Assembly (NCBI GenBank): GCA_030536755.1
Contig: JAUNPJ010000004.1
Span: 18,105-82,104, forward strand
Origin: Eubacteriales bacterium
GTDB taxonomy: Bacteria; Bacillota; Clostridia; Lachnospirales; Lachnospiraceae
Direction: 5' to 3'
Length of the DNA stretch: 64,000 nucleotides
Under the pieces are notes generated by a model that saw only the letters and a program-made list of their open reading frames with translations, did not search any database and was not told where the DNA came from. The position numbers and the translations under genes are program-made. Positions within the stretch are counted from its first letter, which is position 1, and every line of letters starts with the position of its first letter. Below, in pieces: positions 33,592 to 42,592 of this stretch.

Positions 33592-34545
33592 ATGAAAGAA
33601 AACAAAGTTTTAAATCAAATAAAATCTCAGGCAATTTGGGTTGTACTGGTCGCTCTGGTGATTGTCTTCACAATTGCAAACCCAAGATTTATCAGTCCAA
33701 ACAACTTACTTACACTGCTTCGTCAGGTTTCCATGTATGGTATTGCTTCCATTGGTATGACATTTGTTATCCTGCTTGGTGACATCGACCTTTCCACAGG
33801 TACGATTATTTCCTTCGTAAATATCATTTGTGCATACATGATGGTAAACATGGGTCTTCACCCTGTAATTGCAATTCTTGTTTCACTGGTAGCTGCAACA
33901 CTGATCGGTGTACTGAATGGTTTCATGGTATCTACTGTTGGTATCCCTGCAATCATCGCTACTTACGCAACACAGACAGCTTTCTATGGTCTGGCACTGA
34001 TCATCTGTGGTGGTATGCCAATCAGCGGATTCTCCAAAGGCTTTGCTGTTATCGGTCAGGGATATGTAGGTATCGTTCCGATTCCTGTAATCATCATGGC
34101 AATCTGCTTTGCAATCGGTTCTTTCATCCTGAACAAGACATATTTCGGACGTTACTTCTACGCAGTAGGTGGTAACGTAGAAGCTGCAAAACTTTCCGGT
34201 ATCCGCGTAAGCAGAATCAAATACCTCGTATTTGCAATCTCCGGTTTCTTCGCAGGTCTGGCAGGTATCGTAATGCTGTCCCGTACTGCTTCCGGTAACG
34301 CATCTTCCGGTGCTGACGGATTCGAGTTCGAAGTTATCACCTGTGTAGTTTTAGGTGGTGTATCCGTAACTGGTGGTGTTGGTAGAATGTCTGGTGTTGT
34401 AGCCGGTACTTTCATCATCGGTGCTCTGAAAAACGGTATGGTGCTTATGAACGTAAACTCTTATGTACAGAAAATCGTTATGGGTGTTGTACTTGCACTC
34501 GCTGTTGGATTTGACTGTATGCAGAATAAAAAACGTGCAAATTAA
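33592..34545 (+). CDS. Ribose-type sugar ABC transporter permease
   Basis: 317-residue membrane protein of the RbsC/BPD_transp_2 family with about 9 to 10 hydrophobic segments. Typical stretches: NPRFISPNNLLTLLRQVS, GDIDLSTGTIISF, IATYATQTAFYGLAL, NVEAAKLSGIRVSRIKYLVF (EAA-like loop contacting the ATPase) and TCVVLGGVSVTGGVGRMSG. Last gene of the SDR-ABC operon, closed by a strong terminator. Confidence 0.95.
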   Translation: MKENKVLNQIKSQAIWVVLVALVIVFTIANPRFISPNNLLTLLRQVSMYGIASIGMTFVILLGDIDLSTGTIISFVNIICAYMMVNMGLHPVIAILVSLVAATLIGVLNGFMVSTVGIPAIIATYATQTAFYGLALIICGGMPISGFSKGFAVIGQGYVGIVPIPVIIMAICFAIGSFILNKTYFGRYFYAVGGNVEAAKLSGIRVSRIKYLVFAISGFFAGLAGIVMLSRTASGNASSGADGFEFEVITCVVLGGVSVTGGVGRMSGVVAGTFIIGALKNGMVLMNVNSYVQKIVMGVVLALAVGFDCMQNKKRAN

Positions 34546-34582
34546 TTTGCATACTCCTCTCATTGTTATAAACCATTGTAAA

Positions 34583-34608
34583 AAAGGACCGCTTGGCGGT
34601 CCTTTTTT
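34583..34608 (+). terminator. Terminator of the SDR-ABC operon
   Basis: AAGGACCGC and GCGGTCCTT form a 9-bp stem with a 4-base loop and a T-run. Confidence 0.92.
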
Positions 34609-34610
34609 GT

Positions 34611-34635
34611 GGGACAAGGGGACGGTTCTGTCCCA
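34611..34635. repeat. REP-like palindrome, short form
   Basis: GGGACA-aggggacggttc-TGTCCC, a member of the GGGGAC(A/G)G...GTCCC palindrome family seen at four further sites in the window. It lies between convergent genes. Confidence 0.65.
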
Positions 34636-34640
34636 AACGT

Positions 34641-35498
34641 TTATCTTTCCCAGCGTCCGGAAGCTCCACATGGCAGCACAAGTCCCGTGCTTGTCACCGG
34701 AAGTCCGATTTCCTGTGAATCTACATGACCATGGAAATCGCTCAGTGCTGTTGACAGCATATAAGTCAGTACCGCAGGAGCTAATCCTGTTGTGTAGGAA
34801 TTGACCAGGAAAAAGAGCGGATCATCAGAAAGCAGCTTTGCGCAAAGCTGAATCAGAGGATAGATTGCCTCTTCAATCTTCCAGATTTCCCCTTTTGGTC
34901 CTCTTCCGTAGGATGGCGGATCCATAATAATGGCGTCGTAATGATTGCCTCTTCGGATTTCGCGTTCCACGAACTTGACGCAGTCGTCGACCAGCCAGCG
35001 GATCGGGGCATCCTTAAGACCGGAGGCAACGGCGTTTTCTTTTGCCCAGCCGACCATACCTTTGGAAGCGTCTACATGAGTGACGGAAGCTCCCGCAGCC
35101 GCCGCAGCCAGTGTTGCGCCTCCTGTGTAGGCGAACAGGTTCAGAACTTTAATTGGGCGGCCTGCCTTTTTGATTTTTTCAGAGAACCAGTCCCAGTTTG
35201 TAGCCTGTTCCGGGAACAGACCTGTATGTTTGAAACTAAAAGGTTTCAAATGAAATGTGAGATTTTTGTAATGAATGGACCACTGTTCCGGCAGATTGAA
35301 GAATTCCCATTCTCCGCCGCCGCGGGAACTGCGGTGATAATGACCGTTCATTTTGCGCCATCCTTTATGTTTTTTCGGAGTATCCCAGATAACCTGAGGA
35401 TCGGGACGTACCAGAAGATAGTCACCCCAGCGTTCCAGTTTTTCACCTTTTGAGGTATCAATTACTTCATAGTCTTTCCATCCGTCTGCAATCCACAT
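34641..35498 (-). CDS. Class I SAM-dependent methyltransferase, RlmI/RlmK-like
   Basis: 285 residues of the COG1092 group, whose characterised members methylate 23S rRNA cytosines. SAM-binding LNLFAYTGGATLAAAAAGASVTHVDASKGMV near residue 120, then the catalytic-region IIMDPPSYGRGP. There is no PUA RNA-binding domain, unlike full-length RlmI, so the target may differ. The family of short proteins is common in Firmicutes. AGGTA lies 9 bases before ATG 35498. Downstream, its stop is 5 bp from a REP-like palindrome. Confidence 0.85.
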   Translation of the reverse strand: MWIADGWKDYEVIDTSKGEKLERWGDYLLVRPDPQVIWDTPKKHKGWRKMNGHYHRSSRGGGEWEFFNLPEQWSIHYKNLTFHLKPFSFKHTGLFPEQATNWDWFSEKIKKAGRPIKVLNLFAYTGGATLAAAAAGASVTHVDASKGMVGWAKENAVASGLKDAPIRWLVDDCVKFVEREIRRGNHYDAIIMDPPSYGRGPKGEIWKIEEAIYPLIQLCAKLLSDDPLFFLVNSYTTGLAPAVLTYMLSTALSDFHGHVDSQEIGLPVTSTGLVLPCGASGRWER

Positions 35499-35569
35499 AT
35501 TTTTCTATACCTAACCTTTCATTTTTTCTTACAAATGCACCAAAACTACTATATCATAGGAAGAACTCC

Positions 35570-35599
35570 TTGACAATAAAGGAACCAGCATACTACAAT
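35570..35599 (+). promoter_or_regulatory. Promoter of the aminotransferase gene at 35682
   Basis: TTGACA (35570-35575), 18 bases, TACAAT (35594-35599). Confidence 0.75.
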
Positions 35600-35681
35600 A
35601 GAAAAAGTAAAATCTCAGGCAAGAATACAGATAGTATAGGAACATAAGGCAAATCGTGTGTTCTGTTTAAGGAGGAAAATT

Positions 35682-36968
35682 ATGAAAAAATACAGTGAGA
35701 TGAGCAGAGAAGAATTGTTGGAACTAAAAAGTCAGTTAGAGGCTGAGTTTGAAGATGTGAAGGGAAAAGGTCTGAAGCTGGATATGTCCAGAGGAAAACC
35801 GGCAGCAGAGCAGCTGGATCTTGGAAAAGAACTTCTGGACATTGTAAACGGTGAATCTGATATGAAAGCAGAAAATGGTCTGGATACCAGAAACTATGGC
35901 GGACCGGAAGGCATTCCGGAAGCGAAAGCGCTGATGGCAGAGATGGTTGGAACAAAACCGGAAAATGTTATTGTATTTGGTAACTCCAGTTTGAATATTA
36001 TGTTTGATACCGTTTCCAGAGCGATGACTCATGGTATTATGGGCAATACTCCATGGGCAAAGCTGGATCATTTTAAATTTTTATGTCCTGCACCGGGATA
36101 TGATCGTCACTTCCGTGTGACTGAATATTTTGGCGCAGAGCTTGTCACCATTCCGATGTTAGAGGATGGTCCGGATATGGACATGGTAGAGAAAATTGTG
36201 AGTGAGGATGCGTCTGTAAAAGGAATCTGGTGTATCCCGAAATACTCCAATCCGACAGGTGCAGTATACTCTGATGAGGTTGTGCGCAGATTTGCAAATC
36301 TGAAACCGGCGGCAAAAGATTTCCGTATTTTCTGGGACAATGCATACTGTGTACATGATTTATACGAGGACAATCAGCCGCAGATTCTTGATATTCTCTC
36401 TGAATGTGAGAAAGCTGGCAATCCGGATATGGTATTTGAGTTTGCATCTACTTCCAAGGTGAGCTTTGCAGGCGGCGGCGTTTCTATGATGGCGGCTTCC
36501 CCGGCAAATCTGGCAGAAGTGAAAAAACATATGAGCACACAGACTATCGGTCATGATAAGATCAATCAGCTTCGCCATGCCCGTTATTTTAAGAATATGG
36601 ACGGCATCAAAGCGCATATGATGAAACATGCAGCAAGCCTTCGTCCAAAATTTGAGGCAGTTCTCAATGTTTTGGAGAGTGATCTTGGCGGACTTGGCAT
36701 CGGTACATGGACAAAGCCTCTTGGCGGATACTTTATTTCCTTTGATGCGATGGAGGGATGCGCGAAAGCGATTGTTGCGAAGGCAAAAGAAGCAGGTCTT
36801 GTAATGACTGGAGCCGGCGCGACTTACCCATATGGAAACGATCCGAAAGACAGCAATATCCGTATTGCTCCATCTTATCCAACACCGGAAGAACTGGAAG
36901 TCGCAGGTAAAGTATTTGTATTAAGTGTAAAATTGGTAAGTGTAAATAAATTACTGCAGGAAGCTTAA
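35682..36968 (+). CDS. PLP-dependent aspartate aminotransferase, subfamily Ic-like (Aminotran_MocR family)
   Basis: 428 residues. The pattern LDMSRGKPAAEQLDL near the start, NYGGPEGIPEAK, and the lysine of STSKVSFAGGG identify the PF12897-type aminotransferase, whose characterised members are aspartate aminotransferases of subgroup Ic. YSNPTGAVYSDEV and WDNAYCVHDLYED carry the other PLP contacts. Start ATG 35682 follows AAGGAGGAAAATT. It has its own promoter and is followed 23 bp later by a cell-wall gene, so it may share that transcript. Probably joins aspartate and glutamate metabolism; unrelated in sequence to the aminotransferase at 3934. Confidence 0.88.
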   Translation: MKKYSEMSREELLELKSQLEAEFEDVKGKGLKLDMSRGKPAAEQLDLGKELLDIVNGESDMKAENGLDTRNYGGPEGIPEAKALMAEMVGTKPENVIVFGNSSLNIMFDTVSRAMTHGIMGNTPWAKLDHFKFLCPAPGYDRHFRVTEYFGAELVTIPMLEDGPDMDMVEKIVSEDASVKGIWCIPKYSNPTGAVYSDEVVRRFANLKPAAKDFRIFWDNAYCVHDLYEDNQPQILDILSECEKAGNPDMVFEFASTSKVSFAGGGVSMMAASPANLAEVKKHMSTQTIGHDKINQLRHARYFKNMDGIKAHMMKHAASLRPKFEAVLNVLESDLGGLGIGTWTKPLGGYFISFDAMEGCAKAIVAKAKEAGLVMTGAGATYPYGNDPKDSNIRIAPSYPTPEELEVAGKVFVLSVKLVSVNKLLQEA

Positions 36969-36991
36969 ATTTAAGTAGGGAAGCGTAATCA

Positions 36992-38362
36992 ATGAGTAAA
37001 GGCAAAAAAATAGTAATTGGTATTATTTGTGTTCTTTTTCTTGTGGCTTTTGGAATTTATGCAGGGGGAGTATGGTTCTTTTCCAGCCATTTTCTCCCTG
37101 GTTCTGCGCTGAATGGGAAAAACTGCTCTTTTAAGACGGAACAGGAAGCGCAGGAGATGATTGCAGCAAGTATCGCAACATATCAGCTTACGATCGATGA
37201 GCTGGATGGCGTACAGGAAAAAATTGATGCCCAGGATATGAAGCTGCAATATGTGCAGGATGACAGCATTCAGAACATGCTCAAGCTGCAGGATAAATGG
37301 AAATGGTTTTTATCCGTGGCCAGTCCAAAGAAATTTACAATGTCAGCATCTACCACTTACAGCGAAGAGAAACTGAAAGAAGCAATTGATGATTTGAATT
37401 GCTTCAAGAAAATGATCGAACCGGTGGATGCTCATATTGATGAGAAAGATGGAATTTATTACATTGTTCCGGAAGTCGTGGGAAATAAGCTGGACAAGAA
37501 AAAGGTTACAGAAGTCATTACAGAGGCAATCGAAAGCGGCGAAAGGCAGGTCAGTCTGGTTGACAGCGCATGCTACCTGAAACCTTCTGTGTATCAGGAC
37601 GATGAGGCACTGAACAAAGAAGTAGAAGAGCTGAACAAATATACGCAGGTGACCATTTACTATGATTTTGGTGACAGAGAAGAAACAGTGGATGGGGATT
37701 TAATCCGTACCTGGCTTGTGAAGGGAGAAGACGGAGGTTATACGCTGGATGAAGCTGCTATGAAAGAGTATGTTTATCAGCTGGCGTATAAGTATGATAC
37801 GTTTGGAAGTACCAGACAGTTTGTAACTGCCACAGGTCAGCAGATTACAGTCAAAGGCGGAGATTACGGATACGTAATCAAACAGGATCAGACACTGCAG
37901 GAATTAAAAGACGCCATTCTCAACGGAGAGTCCGGTACGAGAGAGCCTGTATATCTCTATAAAGGCGCGTGCCGCGATACGAATGATATTGGCAATACAT
38001 ATGTAGAAATTGATTTGACAAACCAGAAGATGTATTTTTATAAAGATGGTTCGCTGCTGGTAGAAACTCCGGTGGTAACCGGAAATCCCAACAAAGGAAA
38101 TGCGACTCCCACCGGCTGCTATGCACTGGACAATAAGAAATCCCCGGCGGTTTTAAAAGGAGAAGATTATGCCAGCGATGTGACTTACTGGATGCCTTTT
38201 AATAAAAATGTGGGAATTCATGACTGTGGTACATGGAGAACGGAATTTGGAGGAAACATTTATCTTACCAATGGTTCTCACGGATGTGTCAACACACCGT
38301 TTGCGGCCGCAGAGACCATTTATAACAACATTGAGATTGGAATGCCGATCATTGTCTATTAA
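36992..38362 (+). CDS. Membrane-anchored L,D-transpeptidase (YkuD) with VanW-type peptidoglycan-binding domain
   Basis: 456 residues. An N-terminal membrane helix (about 5-28) anchors it; about 60-310 holds two repeats of the peptidoglycan-binding-4 type (ATTYSEEKLKEAIDDLN; VTIYYDFGDREETVDG); 320-456 is the YkuD domain with the active-site SHGCVNTP (His430, Cys432). It forms 3-3 cross-links or attaches proteins to peptidoglycan outside the cell. Next come ddl and murF, forming a cell-wall group. 3-3 cross-linking can lessen beta-lactam action, though nothing here shows that. Confidence 0.92.
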   Translation: MSKGKKIVIGIICVLFLVAFGIYAGGVWFFSSHFLPGSALNGKNCSFKTEQEAQEMIAASIATYQLTIDELDGVQEKIDAQDMKLQYVQDDSIQNMLKLQDKWKWFLSVASPKKFTMSASTTYSEEKLKEAIDDLNCFKKMIEPVDAHIDEKDGIYYIVPEVVGNKLDKKKVTEVITEAIESGERQVSLVDSACYLKPSVYQDDEALNKEVEELNKYTQVTIYYDFGDREETVDGDLIRTWLVKGEDGGYTLDEAAMKEYVYQLAYKYDTFGSTRQFVTATGQQITVKGGDYGYVIKQDQTLQELKDAILNGESGTREPVYLYKGACRDTNDIGNTYVEIDLTNQKMYFYKDGSLLVETPVVTGNPNKGNATPTGCYALDNKKSPAVLKGEDYASDVTYWMPFNKNVGIHDCGTWRTEFGGNIYLTNGSHGCVNTPFAAAETIYNNIEIGMPIIVY

Positions 38363-38411
38363 CCTCACCGGAGGATGACAGGAATCGTCATGTCAGACAA
38401 GGAGAAATCAT

Positions 38412-39446
38412 ATGAATATAGTAGTTTTAGCAGGTGGAATCAGTACAGAGCGTGCTGTTTCCATTGTATCAGGAACAGAAGTTTGTAAAGCACTGCGCAC
38501 AAAAGGACACAAAGCGGTTCTGGTGGATGTATATTGCGGAATCGAAGCTGTGGAGGAAGAGGATTTCTTTCCGGCGGAGTATGATGTGGATGCAGCAGTA
38601 GGTTATATCAAAAGTTTCGATGACAAAATCAGTGGGATGAAACAGTCAGGAAGAGACTTTTTTGGCCCGAAGGTCATTGATATCTGCCGAAAAGCAGACA
38701 TTGTGTTTATGGCATTGCATGGAGAGAACGGAGAAAACGGAAAGATTCAGGCATGTTTTGATCTGCAGAATATTCTGTATACAGGTACCGGACATCTGGG
38801 AAGTGCGATGGCCATGGATAAAGGAATCACAAAACAGATTTTCCTGGGAGCCAATGTACCGACTCCGTCCGGAATTACGCTGAAGAAGGGACAGTGCTCG
38901 GATCAGCTTTCTGAATATGGAATGAAATTTCCAGTTGTGGTAAAACCATGCTGCGGAGGTTCCAGTGTTGGTGTCGATATTGTATACGACCAGGAAAGTT
39001 ATGCAAATGCTCTAAGCGATGCTTTTTCTTATGAGGAAGAGGTTGTCGTAGAAGAGTATATACAGGGAAGAGAATTTTCTGTGGGAGTTCTCGATGGAAA
39101 GGCATTGCCGGTGATTGAGATTCAGCCCGTGGAAGGCTTTTATAATTATGAAAACAAATACAAGGCAGGAGCTGTAATCGAGACATGTCCGGCAGAATTG
39201 TCTCAGGAACTGACCATGAAAATGCAGAAGTATGCAGAGGAGGGTTATCAGGCACTTGCTTTGCAGGCGTATGGCCGTCTTGATTTCATGATGACAGAAG
39301 AAGGAGATATGTATTGTCTGGAGGCGAATACTCTGCCGGGTATGACACCTACCAGTCTTTTGCCGCAGGAGGCACAGGCAGTTGGAATGGACTTTGCTGC
39401 GCTGTGTGAGGAACTGATCAAAATATCTCTGGCAAAATATCAATAA
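38412..39446 (+). CDS. ddl: D-alanine--D-alanine ligase
   Basis: ATP-grasp enzyme making the D-Ala-D-Ala dipeptide for peptidoglycan. The 344 residues fit. VLAGGISTERAVSIVSG at the start, ALHGENGENGKIQACFDL, YTGTGHLGSAMAMDKGITK, PVVVKPCCGGSSVGV, and the C-terminal ARG/LDFM equivalent AYGRLDFMMTEEGDMYCLEANTLPGM. The residue between the S-V and the C-terminal loop that separates Ala from lactate ligases cannot be assigned with certainty by eye; context with murF supports the normal D-Ala type. AAGGAGAAATCAT precedes the start. Confidence 0.94.
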   Translation: MNIVVLAGGISTERAVSIVSGTEVCKALRTKGHKAVLVDVYCGIEAVEEEDFFPAEYDVDAAVGYIKSFDDKISGMKQSGRDFFGPKVIDICRKADIVFMALHGENGENGKIQACFDLQNILYTGTGHLGSAMAMDKGITKQIFLGANVPTPSGITLKKGQCSDQLSEYGMKFPVVVKPCCGGSSVGVDIVYDQESYANALSDAFSYEEEVVVEEYIQGREFSVGVLDGKALPVIEIQPVEGFYNYENKYKAGAVIETCPAELSQELTMKMQKYAEEGYQALALQAYGRLDFMMTEEGDMYCLEANTLPGMTPTSLLPQEAQAVGMDFAALCEELIKISLAKYQ

Positions 39447-39456
39447 AAATTCGCAA

Positions 39457-39506
39457 GCGGCCTGAGAAGATGTCTGTACAGAGAAGCGTACATCTTTCTC
39501 AGGTCG
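39457..39506 (+). other. Strong stem-loop between ddl and murF
   Basis: GGCCTGAGAAGATGT and ACATCTTTCTCAGGTC form a long stem with one bulge. Only TTTG follows, so it may be a weak terminator or an RNA-processing hairpin. Confidence 0.5.
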
Positions 39507-39535
39507 TTTGTTCTGCAAAGAGAAAGGAACAAAAA

Positions 39536-40909
39536 ATGAAAAATCTGACATTGGAAAATATCGCAAAGGTCTGCGGCGGAATTTATCATGGACCGGAGAA
39601 CAGAAAGCAGACAGAGGCAGCTTCTATTATCACGGACAGCAGAAAAGCAGAAGAGGGAACTTTGTTTGTCCCAATCGTAGGCGAGCGGGTCGATGCTCAT
39701 AAATTTATTCCTGATGTGATGGCAAAGGGTGCGCTGTGTACGCTCAGCGAGGTTGAATTGGGAGAGCAGAAATTTCCGTGGATTCGTGTGCAGTCTTCCC
39801 TTCAGGCGGTGAAGGATATTGCGGAATTTTATCTGGAGCAGCTGGCGATTCCTGTAGTGGGAATTACCGGAAGTGTCGGAAAAACAAGTACGAAGGAAGT
39901 AATTGCTTCTGTTTTAAAAGAAAAATACTGTACACTGAAAACCGAAGGAAACTTTAACAATGAGCTGGGGCTTCCGCTTACCGTTTTCCGCCTGCGCGAT
40001 GAGCATGAAATGGCTGTGCTGGAAATGGGAATCAGTGATTTTGGAGAGATGAGCCGTCTGGCGAAGATTGCAAAGCCCGATACCAGTGTCATTACAAACA
40101 TCGGGCAGTGTCATCTGGAAAATCTTGGAGACAGAGACGGCGTTTTGAAAGCCAAGACAGAGGTGTTCCAGTTTGTGCGTGAGAATGGACATATCATTTT
40201 GAATGGTGACGATGACAAGCTGGTCACAGTAAAAGAATACAAAGGAATCAAACCTGTTTTCTTTGGAATGGATGAGGAGTTCCCGGTATATGCGACAGAT
40301 ATTGAGAGCCATGGACTGAAAGGAATGTTCTGCCGTATCCATATGGGACCGGAGAGCTTTGATGTGCTGATTCCTATGCCGGGAAAACATATGGTATACA
40401 ATGCGCTGGCAGCCACGGCAGTCGGCATGACATATGGTCTGACACCTGCTCAGATTAAGGCTGGAATTGAAAGCCTGGAGCCGGTCAAAGGAAGATTTCG
40501 TATGATTGATACGGGAAATCTGCTGATCGTGGATGATTGTTACAATGCAAACCCGATGTCTATGAAAGCTTCTGTACAGGTGCTGCAGGATGGACTTGGA
40601 CGCCGTGTAGCGATCCTGGGTGACATGGGAGAATTGGGAGAAAGAGAACAGGAACTGCACAATGAAGTAGGCCGTTTTGCGGCACAGCAGGACATTGATC
40701 TTCTGATCTGTGTCGGTGATTTGTGTAAGGGAATGGCACAGGCTGCCAGTGAGGAAAATACAAAAGTTGAGGTACTTCATATACCGGACCGGGAAACATT
40801 GCTGGAGCAGCTTCCCTCGCTGATTCAGAAAGGAGATACCATTCTGGTAAAGGCATCTCACTTTATGCAGTTTGAGACAGTCGTAGAAAAATTGCAGAAT
40901 CTGAAATAA
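39536..40909 (+). CDS. murF: UDP-N-acetylmuramoyl-tripeptide--D-alanyl-D-alanine ligase
   Basis: Adds D-Ala-D-Ala to the UDP-MurNAc-tripeptide in the cytoplasm. 457 residues from ATG 39536 (AGAAAGGAAC before it; an upstream in-frame ATG at 39470 is in the hairpin). Seen: VGITGSVGKTSTKEV P-loop, TEGNFNNELGLPLT, AVLEMGISDFGEMS, ILNGDDDKL, VDDCYNANPMSMKASV and AILGDMGELG. It uses the Ddl product made by the gene before it. Confidence 0.95.
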   Translation: MKNLTLENIAKVCGGIYHGPENRKQTEAASIITDSRKAEEGTLFVPIVGERVDAHKFIPDVMAKGALCTLSEVELGEQKFPWIRVQSSLQAVKDIAEFYLEQLAIPVVGITGSVGKTSTKEVIASVLKEKYCTLKTEGNFNNELGLPLTVFRLRDEHEMAVLEMGISDFGEMSRLAKIAKPDTSVITNIGQCHLENLGDRDGVLKAKTEVFQFVRENGHIILNGDDDKLVTVKEYKGIKPVFFGMDEEFPVYATDIESHGLKGMFCRIHMGPESFDVLIPMPGKHMVYNALAATAVGMTYGLTPAQIKAGIESLEPVKGRFRMIDTGNLLIVDDCYNANPMSMKASVQVLQDGLGRRVAILGDMGELGEREQELHNEVGRFAAQQDIDLLICVGDLCKGMAQAASEENTKVEVLHIPDRETLLEQLPSLIQKGDTILVKASHFMQFETVVEKLQNLK

Positions 40910-40921
40910 AACAGAGAACGG

Positions 40922-40979
40922 CAATACCACTTTCTGCATATAGTAAAGCAGCAGTTAATTTATGGAAAGGGTGGTATTG
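40922..40979 (+). promoter_or_regulatory. Leader hairpin that buries the ribosome site of the following gene
   Basis: CAATACCACTTTC (40922-40934) pairs with GAAAG-gg-TGGTATTG (40965-40979), a 13-bp stem with a 2-base bulge. The 3' arm contains the AAAGGG ribosome site and reaches the GTG start codon, so the folded RNA would block translation. Confidence 0.55.
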
Positions 40980-41362
40980 TGTATCAGGATAATTTTTATC
41001 CGTTTTATAGAAATTTTCAGGATCCGTTGTTCTGGGAAGAAGAACGCCTTCAGGAGAGGGAAGAGCGCCTGATGCGTTCTTTTTACCCGAAAACAGCATT
41101 AGAACTGCAGAGAAAGGTCGAGGAAGAGTGTGATCGTCTGGATTATCCGGGAAGCTTTATTTATGACGAATACCCGGATAAGTTTATGATGGAACAGGTC
41201 TGCCGGCGAATCAAAGGTGACATGGAAATGAGCCAGCTTAGAGATGACCGGCGGGATGACAGAAGAGATGGAAATCTGTTGGATGAGCTGATTCATGTGC
41301 TGCTGTTTCAGGAAATGAGGAGAAGACGCTGCCGTCATGGACGCTGCAGACGATATTTCTGA
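40979..41362 (+). CDS. Small charged protein of unknown function
   Basis: 127 residues, GTG start with AAAGGGTGG just before it. No domain recognised. The N-terminal part is aromatic and acidic (YQDNFYPFYRNFQDPLFWEEE), the middle is helical and charged (about 25-85), and the C-terminus is strongly basic (RDDRRDDRRDG, then RRRRCRHGRCRRYF), which could bind nucleic acid or a membrane surface. No signal peptide or membrane helix. Codon use looks like its neighbours. The start lies in the arm of a hairpin that may control translation. Confidence 0.7.
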   Translation: MYQDNFYPFYRNFQDPLFWEEERLQEREERLMRSFYPKTALELQRKVEEECDRLDYPGSFIYDEYPDKFMMEQVCRRIKGDMEMSQLRDDRRDDRRDGNLLDELIHVLLFQEMRRRRCRHGRCRRYF

Positions 41363-41422
41363 TCGCATAGGAAATTCCTATCAGGTCTTGTGATTTTATC
41401 GTAAAACAATTACAATGAGAAT

Positions 41423-42592
41423 ATGGAAAATTTAAGAGAATTACTGGAAAAACATTTAAATAAAGAAATGCATCAGCTTATTTTAAGCGGTGCGAGAAAC
41501 AGTGACGGACCTTCCAAGGTGAAGATTCGTCCAATTTTACTTTCGGACATGCTGATGTATCAGGCAAGCGCCACGGTGGGAAAAAAAGAAATCCACAAAA
41601 ATTATGAAAAGGAAGAGGTCATCTATTATATAGAAGAAATGCTGAAGGGACATTTCAAACAGCTGCAGGTGACCGGCAGCCGGCAGGATGCATCGGTACT
41701 GGTAAGTAAGAAAGGGAAAATGACAATCAAGGAGAAAAAACATCCGGAAAATATCTGCCGGAAAACATTGGAACATAACAGAAAGAAACGCTATATTCTT
41801 GAGGAAGGAATCGTGGTTCCTTTTCTGGTAGATCTCGGTGTTATGACAAAAGAAGGAAAGATTGTTCATGCGAGATATGATAAATTCCGCCAGATCAATC
41901 GTTTCCTGGAATTTATCGAAGATATTCTTCCGCAGCTGGATAAAGGAAGAAAGATTACCATTCTCGATTTTGGATGCGGAAAATCGTATCTGACTTTTGC
42001 AATGTATTATTACCTTTGCAGATTAAAGAACTATGATGTGCAGATTGTCGGGCTGGATCTGAAGGAGGATGTCATTGCACACTGCGAATCGCTTGCCCGT
42101 GCTTATGGATATGAAGGTCTTCATTTCTGTCAGGGAGATATCGCATCTTATGAAGGTGTAAATCAGGTGGATATGGTGGTCACGCTTCACGCCTGTGATA
42201 CTGCCACGGATTATGCACTGGCAAAAGCAGTCGGCTGGGGGGCAAAAGTCATTCTGTCCGTTCCCTGCTGTCAGCATGAACTGAATGGACAGATCTCAAA
42301 TGAAATGCTGCAGCCGGTACTTTCCTATGGGATTTTGAAGGAACGGATGGCAGCTCTGGTGACGGATGCAGTCCGGGCAGAACTTTTGAAGGAGCAGGGA
42401 TATCAGGTACAGATTCTGGAATTTATTGATATGGAACATACGCCGAAAAATCTGCTGATCCGTGCTGTGAAGGATGGAAGAAAACAGACGAGTCCTCAGC
42501 TTCAAAGATGTATCAGCGAACTTCATGTACATCCTACTCTTGCAGCATTGTTGGAAAAACAGGAGGCGGAAGTTGAAGAAAATAGCAATTAA
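41423..42592 (+). CDS. Class I SAM-dependent methyltransferase (Methyltransf_32-like)
   Basis: 389 residues. The SAM-binding core starts near residue 165 (ITILDFGCGKSYLTFAMYYYL), with VGLDLKEDVIAHC and a VVTLHACDTATDYALAKAV segment followed by LSVPCCQHELNGQ, the pattern of the methyltransferase-32/GSTCD group. The N-terminal 150 residues are a helical domain of unknown role. Members are mostly uncharacterised; RNA methylation is a guess. The ribosome site is weak. The end overlaps the next gene by 20 bp, so the two are translationally linked. Confidence 0.82.
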   Translation: MENLRELLEKHLNKEMHQLILSGARNSDGPSKVKIRPILLSDMLMYQASATVGKKEIHKNYEKEEVIYYIEEMLKGHFKQLQVTGSRQDASVLVSKKGKMTIKEKKHPENICRKTLEHNRKKRYILEEGIVVPFLVDLGVMTKEGKIVHARYDKFRQINRFLEFIEDILPQLDKGRKITILDFGCGKSYLTFAMYYYLCRLKNYDVQIVGLDLKEDVIAHCESLARAYGYEGLHFCQGDIASYEGVNQVDMVVTLHACDTATDYALAKAVGWGAKVILSVPCCQHELNGQISNEMLQPVLSYGILKERMAALVTDAVRAELLKEQGYQVQILEFIDMEHTPKNLLIRAVKDGRKQTSPQLQRCISELHVHPTLAALLEKQEAEVEENSN

